A DNA stretch of 41,613 bases from a bacterium (GTDB lineage Bacteria > Calescibacteriota > Calescibacteriia > Calescibacteriales > Calescibacteriaceae): positions 1 through 41,613 of the forward strand of contig JAUQOU010000015.1 in NCBI GenBank assembly GCA_030550715.1, written 5' to 3'. Shown one piece after another: positions 33,587 through 40,884 of this stretch. The position numbers were made by a program, and so were the translations under genes. The notes below the pieces were generated by a model that saw only the letters and a list, made by a program, of their open reading frames with translations, did not search any database and had not been told where the DNA came from. Numbering within the stretch: position 1 is the stretch's first letter; each line of letters opens with the position of its first letter.

Positions 33587-35995
33587 TCATCTATATGGAT
33601 AGTTTTCAATAAATCCTGTAAGCGCTATACCTTTCCATATTGTGCGGAATAAAAGAGCATTATCTGTAAGAACTTCTCCTTTCTTATTTTTCACAACTCC
33701 TCCTTTCCCTTTATATAACCTTATAACTCCGGAAAATGTAGGGTCTGGCAAAAGCAGGTAGATGAGGTCTATAACATCGTCTCTATCTCCTGAATAAACT
33801 CCCGTTTCACAGATTATTCCACCGGGACCTATGGAGTTCGCTGGATCAACTTTCCCATCTGGCCAGTAGTGTTCGACATCCATAACATCAAATTTATTAT
33901 TTCCAATCACAGAATCTCCACCTGTTCCTCTTTTACCGTTCAAAATTCCGTAGTCATCATCCCACGGTTCAGTTATATCACCTTTATCTGGGATTTTATT
34001 TCCGTTCTTATCTTTCCAATCAAAGAACATATTGCCTTCTGTTCCGAAGTCATTATTTTCAACAGTAGAGTTGATAAAGTTTTTGCAGTCACGAGGGGAA
34101 GAAGGGGTAATACCCTGTTTATACTCGCTATATGCTTTATAAGCTTCTGAGTTAGCACATTTGCCGTTATCGTTAGTATCAACACCATCTTGATTATTTG
34201 AGGGTGGGTTAAAATCATCTTCATCTGGATCTGGATTTGAAAAAGGATGAAAAGTATCATACTCCCATGAAAATTTACCATCGTAGCCGGTATCTTTGAA
34301 CGGTTCTGTATCTCTCTGAACAATAATTGATTTTGTATTCGGGTCCCAAAGAGGCAACATATCTCGCAGCGGGGTTGGATTTATGAAAAATTCCCACAAT
34401 CTGACTTCCGGGAAAGAAATTCCCTGAGAGCAGAGCAAATCACGGAGGGCTTCGTTTGTGCTTCCCACAAGCTTTCCTATATCAAGTATTCCACCTTTGA
34501 CATTATCGGCTAAAATCTGGAACAGCTTTCTTTCAAACAAAATGGTATATACAGTTTGCCCGAAGTTCCCAGAAAAAGCTAATTTTATTCCCTGAGAGCT
34601 AAAGAGCTGAACTTTCTCTGTCCCTATCATCTCTCCTATGTCGTATCTGTTGTTTCCTTCTCCTTCGTCAGGGGAAGACCAGGCGCCATTCCATTTTCCG
34701 TTTCCATTTATATCAAGATAGGGTTCTCCATCATCGTATTTTCCATTGTTATTTATATCTGCGAACGGTTCAACGGGATCACCTGGGCAGACATTATCTT
34801 TCCCGCAATCCCAATACCTTATTATATCATCTGATTGGTCGTCTGTTTCCACTCTGAGCGAGTCAAGCATTCTTTGGAGGTTGATAAGACCGTTATAGAT
34901 AGATGATTGAGCGCTTTTCAGACGCTCTCCCGCTTCGGAAGACAATCCCAAAAAAGCAGGATTGCTCATAAGTTCTTCTATAAAAATATAAGATATAGAA
35001 TTGAATATGCTCACCCTCTCGCCGTTGGAGACCCTACTTACAACCTGCTCTGGTAACCTCAAAATAAATTCTATTGAACCATTATAAGCTAAAAGTACAT
35101 CAAATACTCCCGAAACGAATTCAACGAGAGAAGTAAGGAAATAAAGATCTGTTATATCGTGTTCTCCACTGAGATCCACAGAAACATTTTCAACTTGTTC
35201 GGTTTCCGGAAAATCTTTTATAACATACACAAAAACTCTCTTTACTCTGAAAGAGAAGTCAGAAGGTATTGAGCCCGAATTTATAACACCTTCAAGGACC
35301 GTTTGAGCTGGTTTAACTGCTCCATCTACAAGCAGACGAATATCTGAAGGAGTTAATTTACCTAAAAAAAGGTCTATGATAAGTTTATTAAGCTGAGAAA
35401 GTATATATATTACTTTTCCAAGAGTGAGAGAATATACCGCTTCAACATCACAGGCATTTTCCTCATAAACATATTTTTCAAGAGTAAGAACTGAGTCCAG
35501 AACCTTGTTAATATTTTTCTCTGACTCGGCATACTCTGCCCCTATTATTATAATGTCGTTCTTGTAGATATCTATTGCAGATTGAACCTCCTGACTTCTT
35601 TGAACTTCATTTTTAACAACAGAAATTTTCAATTTTTTCGCTTCCAAATCTTTGTTTTCATTTGAAGAAATGACCTTGAAATCAACTTCTCTTTCACCTT
35701 CTGAACAGAAAAGGAGATTCACATAGGGGGAAGTAGATATAACTTTGTCTCCCATTTTCCACTCAAAAAGGCAATCTGAACAGTTTTTAAAATCGCCATC
35801 GTATTTTATTAGAAAACTCTGCCCTACCTTCACTTCAACTGAACTAGATACTGGCACTGTTTCGGGATTCTTTTTGTTCGGATTTTTTACAGCCAAAAAT
35901 TGAACTTTTTGTCCGTTTTTACTATCGCTACAAAACGAAAATAAAAAAGATAAAGAAAATAAAATCACAACCCTCTTGAAAAAAATTCTACGCAT
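33587..35995 (-). CDS. Large secreted lipoprotein with PKD-like domain and EF-hand-like Asp-rich loops
   Basis: An 802-residue exported protein. MRRIFFKRVV begins a signal peptide ending in FSFC (C22). Residues about 52-127 look like a PKD/Ig domain (VKVGQSFLIKYDG, WKMGDKVISTSPYV). A long helical middle follows, to about 395. The C-terminal part carries Asp/Asn/Gly loops of the calcium-binding DxNxNGxxD type: ADINNNGKYDDGEPY and LDINGNGKWNG (about 412-438), with more near VDTNDNGK and WKDKNGNKIPDKGD. ATG 35995 is chosen because TAAAAT lies 7 bases upstream; ATG 36013 and TTG 36043 would extend the protein. It begins the leftward run that includes the LVIVD lipoprotein. Function unknown. Confidence 0.75.
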   Translation of the reverse strand: MRRIFFKRVVILFSLSFLFSFCSDSKNGQKVQFLAVKNPNKKNPETVPVSSSVEVKVGQSFLIKYDGDFKNCSDCLFEWKMGDKVISTSPYVNLLFCSEGEREVDFKVISSNENKDLEAKKLKISVVKNEVQRSQEVQSAIDIYKNDIIIIGAEYAESEKNINKVLDSVLTLEKYVYEENACDVEAVYSLTLGKVIYILSQLNKLIIDLFLGKLTPSDIRLLVDGAVKPAQTVLEGVINSGSIPSDFSFRVKRVFVYVIKDFPETEQVENVSVDLSGEHDITDLYFLTSLVEFVSGVFDVLLAYNGSIEFILRLPEQVVSRVSNGERVSIFNSISYIFIEELMSNPAFLGLSSEAGERLKSAQSSIYNGLINLQRMLDSLRVETDDQSDDIIRYWDCGKDNVCPGDPVEPFADINNNGKYDDGEPYLDINGNGKWNGAWSSPDEGEGNNRYDIGEMIGTEKVQLFSSQGIKLAFSGNFGQTVYTILFERKLFQILADNVKGGILDIGKLVGSTNEALRDLLCSQGISFPEVRLWEFFINPTPLRDMLPLWDPNTKSIIVQRDTEPFKDTGYDGKFSWEYDTFHPFSNPDPDEDDFNPPSNNQDGVDTNDNGKCANSEAYKAYSEYKQGITPSSPRDCKNFINSTVENNDFGTEGNMFFDWKDKNGNKIPDKGDITEPWDDDYGILNGKRGTGGDSVIGNNKFDVMDVEHYWPDGKVDPANSIGPGGIICETGVYSGDRDDVIDLIYLLLPDPTFSGVIRLYKGKGGVVKNKKGEVLTDNALLFRTIWKGIALTGFIENYPYR

Positions 35996-36002
35996 AATAG
36001 AA

Positions 36003-36008
36003 ATTTTA
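36003..36008 (-). promoter_or_regulatory. Leaderless-type -10 box for the PKD/EF-hand-like lipoprotein gene
   Basis: TAAAAT on the minus strand, exactly 7 bases before ATG 35995. It is the main argument for that start over the two earlier in-frame starts. Confidence 0.5.
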
Positions 36009-36081
36009 ACCATAAAACAAATCACAAAGTAAATTTCTCGCAAAGAGAATTTTAAAATATTAGATAAGAAACTCTCATCAA

Positions 36082-36087
36082 GATAAT
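36082..36087 (+). promoter_or_regulatory. Leaderless-type -10 box for the L,D-transpeptidase gene
   Basis: GATAAT followed by 6 bases and ATG 36094; no Shine-Dalgarno sequence. Confidence 0.4.
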
Positions 36088-36093
36088 TCTCGT

Positions 36094-36570
36094 ATGATAA
36101 TAGTCATTTCGTTAGAGAGACAGAAACTTTATGTAATTGATGGTGATAAAATCATAAAAGAGTATCCTGTCTCTACCTCAAAGTATGGGAAGGGAAATGA
36201 GAAGGATTCAGAAAAAACTCCAACAGGAATTCACAGAATATATAAGAAAATAGGAGAAGGAATGTCTCCTGATACTTACTTTATTGGAAGAGTACCTTAC
36301 ACAAAGGAAGAAGCAGAAAGAAAATTCGGAGAGCTAAAAGATAAAATAACCGCAAGAATAATCTGGCTTGAAGGTTGCGAAGAAGGAATAAACAAAGGTA
36401 AAAACAAAGAAGGAAAAATCGTAGATACAAAAGAAAGATACATTTACATACACGGAACTCCAGAAGATATATCTTCACCATCTTCAAGAGGGTGTATAAG
36501 AATGAGAAATGAAGATATTATTGAGCTTTTTGATATGGTCAGGGAAAACGACCTTGTGCTGATATTCTGA
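36094..36570 (+). CDS. L,D-transpeptidase (YkuD domain), no visible signal peptide
   Basis: A 158-residue protein consisting almost wholly of a YkuD domain. IIVISLERQKLYVIDGDKII (2-21) is the usual opening, then PVSTSKYGKG and KTPTGIHRI. The catalytic signature is YIYIHGTP (H120) and SSRGCIRM, with nucleophile C134 and R136. YkuD enzymes make 3-3 cross-links in peptidoglycan or attach proteins to it using the active Cys. The first strand of the domain starts at residue 2, so there is no signal peptide in the frame. It either uses another export route or acts on cytoplasmic precursors. It ends 11 bases from the convergent DUF4416 gene. Confidence 0.9.
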   Translation: MIIVISLERQKLYVIDGDKIIKEYPVSTSKYGKGNEKDSEKTPTGIHRIYKKIGEGMSPDTYFIGRVPYTKEEAERKFGELKDKITARIIWLEGCEEGINKGKNKEGKIVDTKERYIYIHGTPEDISSPSSRGCIRMRNEDIIELFDMVRENDLVLIF

Positions 36571-36581
36571 ACCGAAAAAAC

Positions 36582-37136
36582 TTATTTCAGTGAATATTTT
36601 TCTTTTTTGAATTGGGAAATTTGGGCTTTATAGATTTTTCTTATCTGCAAAAGGATACTATCGTATAGACCTTCCTTGAAATCGGGAAACGTCCAGGGAA
36701 AAGTAAGAAATTTTCCTTTTTCATATCGTAGAACAAGATCTGCCCAAACACCATCGGAGAGGTATATTTTACATCCTCCCGGCTTACACGTAGCTAAAAC
36801 AACCTTGTAAAAATCAATATATCCCGGGTCTAAATTCACCTTTCTCTTGCCAAATTCATCTCGTAGCTTATCTTCAATCTCAATACATTTTATTTTAATT
36901 TGTGTGAGCTTATCTGGTTTCATAAGTTTCTCAAATGAGAAGAAAACCCTTTTTATGTTATCTCCCATTTCGTCCTTGTAGTAATCTGTCACAGTAAATG
37001 GTACGGATTGACTTTCAAAATCAAAATCACCAAAATTTTTCTGAATTTCCTTCTTAGCGGAGATGAGTTTTTCCTCGTCTGAAAACAGAACAGCAACAAA
37101 GAACTTGACAAAATCAGGTTCTTTCGGATGAGCCAT
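36582..37136 (-). CDS. DUF4416 family protein
   Basis: A 184-residue soluble protein of the DUF4416 family. It shows DYYKDEMGDNIKRVFFSFEKL (about 51-71), RKVNLDPGYIDFYKVVLAT (97-115) and the C-terminal WTFPDFKEGLYDSILLQIRKIY. The conserved Glu, Asp, His/Arg-type residues have no known reaction. Length is typical for the family. The ATG lies inside the end of the upstream NAT-like gene (23-base overlap), so the two are translated together. No function can be given. Confidence 0.85.
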   Translation of the reverse strand: MAHPKEPDFVKFFVAVLFSDEEKLISAKKEIQKNFGDFDFESQSVPFTVTDYYKDEMGDNIKRVFFSFEKLMKPDKLTQIKIKCIEIEDKLRDEFGKRKVNLDPGYIDFYKVVLATCKPGGCKIYLSDGVWADLVLRYEKGKFLTFPWTFPDFKEGLYDSILLQIRKIYKAQISQFKKEKYSLK

Positions 37137-37914
37137 ATCCTAACTTTGCACAAACCTTCTTAAAAACTTCTTTTTTTATACCTATTTTCTCTACAAAATT
37201 TTCAAGCTCAAAAATACTATCTAACTTTATGTTTTTTGAAACCCCGTCTTTTATGATATGAACAAAGTTATCTCTAAGATAAATCAGCTTGTCTTTTAAT
37301 AATTTAACAACTACTATGTGGTTCATCATTTCAAACTCAAATGTTTTCTCCCATGCAGAAAGGAAATCATCAAAAGAGATTTTCTCAAGTTTAACAGAAT
37401 ATCTGAATTTTCTATGTCCATTTTCAAAAATAGTAAAAACATCTATTCTTTTACCATCGTTACTCCACAAAAATTCAAGTTCTCCCTGAACGGTCTTAAC
37501 TCTGATTTTACTTTGTGATATATCAACGGGGAAAAATATTGAAAACCCTATATCACCAAGATATAATTTATCTCGGATTTGAGTTATGACGACACAGTGA
37601 GAAGATGGGGCGTAAGTTCTGTCGGCAAGAACGATATATGAGTTGAAGCCAAGAAAATCAAGAACTCTTTTGAGAAAGTACGTCAGAGGGAAACATGTTC
37701 CTCCCGTGCCAAATTCAAGGTATCCCCTCATTATATCAAAGGGACTTGCAAACTTTTCTTTTATATAGTTATGTTTTGTCAGGTTTTCATATGGGATATT
37801 AGAGAACGCAAGAAAGACCTTTTTCAAAAGCTGTTGTTCTCTATCTTTACTCCACTCTTTAATAAAGTGAGAGAAGAAAAGCTCAATTCCTTTATCTTCG
37901 TTTCGAAAAATCAC
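37114..37914 (-). CDS. Arylamine N-acetyltransferase-like protein
   Basis: A 266-residue protein with the NAT Cys-His-Asp triad layout. IPYENLTKHN (40-49) matches the family's PFENL. GTGGTCFPLTYFLKRVL gives C74 (family RGGxCxExN; here Phe-Pro replaces the usual Glu or Phe-Glu), APSSHCVV gives H106, and LYLGDIGF gives D121. NATs move acetyl from acetyl-CoA to arylamines, and relatives cyclise polyketides. The changes around the Cys leave the substrate uncertain; a transglutaminase-like peptidase role is an alternative. GTG start 37914, with AT-rich sequence upstream and no Shine-Dalgarno. Coupled to the DUF4416 gene. Confidence 0.75.
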   Translation of the reverse strand: MIFRNEDKGIELFFSHFIKEWSKDREQQLLKKVFLAFSNIPYENLTKHNYIKEKFASPFDIMRGYLEFGTGGTCFPLTYFLKRVLDFLGFNSYIVLADRTYAPSSHCVVITQIRDKLYLGDIGFSIFFPVDISQSKIRVKTVQGELEFLWSNDGKRIDVFTIFENGHRKFRYSVKLEKISFDDFLSAWEKTFEFEMMNHIVVVKLLKDKLIYLRDNFVHIIKDGVSKNIKLDSIFELENFVEKIGIKKEVFKKVCAKLGYGSSERT

Positions 37915-37974
37915 AATGAAAAATTAATTATAATGAGTACTTTTTGATAAACAGGAGAAAATAAATTTGCACAT

Positions 37975-39495
37975 CTAAAATTGCTGGTCAATATTGAAGA
38001 AGCTCTCTGCTTTTCTCATCTGCAGTGCTTCGAGGATATGTTCTGATTTTATTCTATCGCTGTGGTCTAAATCGGCTATTGTGAGAGCCATTTTGAGAAC
38101 TCTGAAGACCGCCCTTGCTGAAAGTGAAAACTTCAAAATAGCGTTTTTCATTATCTCTTCACATTTTGAATCAAGCTTGAAAAACTCATTTTGTAAAGAA
38201 GGAGGGATTTCAGAATTCAAGAAAAAACCAAAGTTTTTAAATCTTCTCATCTGCATTTCTCTGACTTCTGCAACAATATCTCTCAACTTCTCTGCCTCCG
38301 ATGTCTGAGATGTTCTATTTGATAAAATATCTTCTGGTTCAAGAGCAGGAACTTCAAGGTACATATCAAATCTATCAAGAAGAGGACCTGATATTTTTGA
38401 AATATACTTTTTGATCTGGGCAAAAGTACATCTGCATTCTTTTTTAGGGTTCTTGAAATTACCACACGGGCAGGGGTTCATAGCAGAAATAAGCTGGAAG
38501 CTTGCGGGAAATGTAACAGTTCTTTGAGCACGAGAAATAGTAACTTTCTTTTCTTCTATGGGTGTTCTCAGTGATTCAAGAGTTTGACGTCTGAATTCCG
38601 GGAGTTCGTCAAGGAAAAGAATGCCTCTGTGAGCCAGAGATACTTCTCCGGGTTTTGGAATAGAACCACCGCCTATCATTGCGACATCTGATATTGTATA
38701 GTGCGGTGAGCGAAAAGGTCTTACTCTGTGTTCTCTTTTCACTCCCGCAACCGAGTATATTTTCATAACTTCTATCTCCTCGTCATCAGTGAGTGTTGGG
38801 AGGATTGAGAGCATAGATTTTGCGAGAAGGGTCTTTCCTGCACCGGGAGGACCTATCATGATAACATTGTGTCCACCACACGCCGAGATCAAAAGCGCCC
38901 TTTTTATAAAGTCATGCCCCCTTATATCGTCAAATGTCACTTCAAAAACTTTTGGAGGAATCTCGGAAAAGCTCCTGCTCTTCACTTCCTCGAGATGTCC
39001 CGAACCTTTAAGGAAATTCACAAGATTTTTGAGGTGATCTACATAAAAACCTTTTACTCCTATGTATTCTACCTCTGAATTCTCATTTGATATTATGAGC
39101 TCTACTGATTTCTCTTTGGCTAAAACCGCAATAGGGATAACTCCATTTACACCCTTGACAAATCCATCAAGAGATAGCTCTCCAACAAAAATAAACTTTT
39201 TAGGTAAAGATAGCTTTTTCTCAGAAGCTAAAATTCCTATGGCTATTGGGAGATCATAAATTGACCCTTCTTTCTTTATATCCGCGGGAGCAAGATTAAC
39301 AGTTATTCTTTTGAGAGGGAAATCAAACCCAGAATTTTTTATAGCACTTCTCACTCTATCTCTGCTTTCTTTTACAGCAGAATCAGGAAGTCCCACAATA
39401 TTGAAAGAAGGTATGCCGGGAGATATATCTACTTCTACTTCAACCTCGTACGCATCTATTCCGAAGACACCAGCAGAAAAAACCTTTGAAACCAT
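37975..39495 (-). CDS. comM: ComM/YifB family Mg chelatase-like AAA+ protein
   Basis: A 506-residue protein with the full ComM layout. The N-terminal ChlI/Lon-like domain has IPSFNIVGLPDSAVKESRDR (28-47) and ITVNLAPADIKKEGSIYDLP. The AAA+ core has Walker A GPPGAGKT (215-222), Walker B-like GILFLDELPEF, and a Cys cluster NPCPCGNFKNPKKECRC. The C-terminal helical domain ends SARAVFRVLKMALTIADL. ComM is a hexameric helicase that helps branch migration during natural transformation. It is a lone gene, divergent from hisS, with a leaderless-type box. Confidence 0.93.
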   Translation of the reverse strand: MVSKVFSAGVFGIDAYEVEVEVDISPGIPSFNIVGLPDSAVKESRDRVRSAIKNSGFDFPLKRITVNLAPADIKKEGSIYDLPIAIGILASEKKLSLPKKFIFVGELSLDGFVKGVNGVIPIAVLAKEKSVELIISNENSEVEYIGVKGFYVDHLKNLVNFLKGSGHLEEVKSRSFSEIPPKVFEVTFDDIRGHDFIKRALLISACGGHNVIMIGPPGAGKTLLAKSMLSILPTLTDDEEIEVMKIYSVAGVKREHRVRPFRSPHYTISDVAMIGGGSIPKPGEVSLAHRGILFLDELPEFRRQTLESLRTPIEEKKVTISRAQRTVTFPASFQLISAMNPCPCGNFKNPKKECRCTFAQIKKYISKISGPLLDRFDMYLEVPALEPEDILSNRTSQTSEAEKLRDIVAEVREMQMRRFKNFGFFLNSEIPPSLQNEFFKLDSKCEEIMKNAILKFSLSARAVFRVLKMALTIADLDHSDRIKSEHILEALQMRKAESFFNIDQQF

Positions 39496-39501
39496 AAAAA
39501 A

Positions 39502-39507
39502 ATTTTA
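39502..39507 (-). promoter_or_regulatory. Leaderless-type -10 box for comM
   Basis: TAAAAT on the minus strand, 6 bases before ATG 39495. It lies in the 70-base region shared with the divergent hisS promoter. Confidence 0.45.
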
Positions 39508-39551
39508 GAGCAAAAAATGATTTATCAAAAATGATATCAAATTTACGCAGA

Positions 39552-39557
39552 TAAAAT
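39552..39557 (+). promoter_or_regulatory. Leaderless-type -10 box for hisS
   Basis: TAAAAT followed by 8 bases and ATG 39566; no Shine-Dalgarno sequence. Confidence 0.45.
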
Positions 39558-39565
39558 TTTTCTTT

Positions 39566-40843
39566 ATGCCAAGAGTTTCCGGAACAAGAGATATTTTCGG
39601 AGAAGAGATTAAAAAAATCAACTTCTTAGAAAGCAAAGCTCGTGAGTTTTTCTCAAAACTTGGATTTGAAGAGATAAGAACACCAATTTTAGAATATTCA
39701 GAGATATTTCAAAAATCGCTCGGGGAAGGTTCAGAAATCATAATGCACCAGATGTATGTTTTTGAAGATAAAGATGGAAAAGAAGTAGCACTGAGACCCG
39801 AAGGAACGGCACCGGCTGTAAGATTCTACATAGAAAACCTGATGAATAAAAAACCAAGAACAAAACTACTTTATATAGGTCCCATGTTCAGAAGAGAACG
39901 TCCCCAGAGAGGAAGATTCAGACAGTTCCATCAGATAGGATGCGAGATGTTCGGATTTGACTCGCCCGAAAGCGATTTCTACCTCATCTCCACCCTGAGC
40001 TTCTTCCTGAAAGAGATAGGAGTAGAACACAAAATTGATATAAACTCTGTTGGATGTCCAATCTGCAGACCAAAATATTCACAAAAACTCAAAGAGTTCT
40101 TTTCAAATAAACCACTGTGTTCAGATTGTCAGGTGAGGTTGAAGATAAATCCTATGAGAATTCTTGACTGCAAAAAAGATATCCAAATAGTAAATGAAGC
40201 ACCAGATATAAGAGAATTCCTGTGTGAAAAATGTAGATCATCACTTAAAAATGTAGTTGATAATCTGAAAAAATACAAAATAAATTTTGAAGAAAACCCC
40301 AAAATAGTCAGAGGACTTGAATACTACACAGGAGTTGTATTTGAAGTTTTCTTTCCAGAAGATAATTTGGCAATAGCAGCAGGAGGAAGATACGATCTCC
40401 TCGTTGAATCTATGGGAGGGAATCCAACCCCCGCTCTTGGATTTGCAATAGGAACCGAAAGATTAGCAAACATACTTATGAAAAAAATAAAAGAAGATGA
40501 AAAGAGAGATGGAATATTTATATGCTATACACAAGAAGGGAAAGAAAAAGCTTTTGAGTTCTTCACAAAGATAATATCTGACCTTCATAAATTTGAAAAC
40601 ATTCAAAAAGAAGAAAACCAAAAAATGCTAAATGAACTAATCAACGAAATAAAAAATGGTAGAATAGATATAAGTGTTGAAGGGCAAAAGAGCTTGAAAT
40701 CTCAAATAAGATACGCCGATTCTCAAAATTTCAAATTCGTTATCATCTTCGGGAAAGATGAAGTTATAAATAATTCTTTCTCGCTGAAAAAACTTGAAAG
40801 CTCAGAACAAATAATGGTTAGCATAAAAGAAATTCTAAGCTGA
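39566..40843 (+). CDS. hisS: Histidyl-tRNA synthetase
   Basis: A 425-residue class II synthetase. Motif 1 region IRTPILEYSEIFQKSLGEGS, motif 2 LRPEGTAPAVRFYIEN (with R83 of RFRQFHQIGCE following later), and the His-A sequence GLEYYTGVVFEVF are present. AAGGRYDLL and ALGFAIGTERL complete the catalytic core. The insertion domain has the common Cys set (CPIC, CSDC, CEKC). In the anticodon-binding domain about 24 extra, charged residues (near 345-370) lie before GQKSLKSQIRYAD. Otherwise length and motif order are normal. Monocistronic, ending 41 bases from the convergent nuclease gene. Confidence 0.96.
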   Translation: MPRVSGTRDIFGEEIKKINFLESKAREFFSKLGFEEIRTPILEYSEIFQKSLGEGSEIIMHQMYVFEDKDGKEVALRPEGTAPAVRFYIENLMNKKPRTKLLYIGPMFRRERPQRGRFRQFHQIGCEMFGFDSPESDFYLISTLSFFLKEIGVEHKIDINSVGCPICRPKYSQKLKEFFSNKPLCSDCQVRLKINPMRILDCKKDIQIVNEAPDIREFLCEKCRSSLKNVVDNLKKYKINFEENPKIVRGLEYYTGVVFEVFFPEDNLAIAAGGRYDLLVESMGGNPTPALGFAIGTERLANILMKKIKEDEKRDGIFICYTQEGKEKAFEFFTKIISDLHKFENIQKEENQKMLNELINEIKNGRIDISVEGQKSLKSQIRYADSQNFKFVIIFGKDEVINNSFSLKKLESSEQIMVSIKEILS

Positions 40844-40884
40844 TAAAATCCTTTTTATCTGTGGATTTTCTCTTGAACAGAAAA

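Noticed and set aside
33505-36043. Earlier starts (TTG 36043, ATG 36013) for the PKD/EF-hand-like lipoprotein
   Set aside because: They put extra residues before the signal peptide; ATG 35995 has the standard 7-base box.
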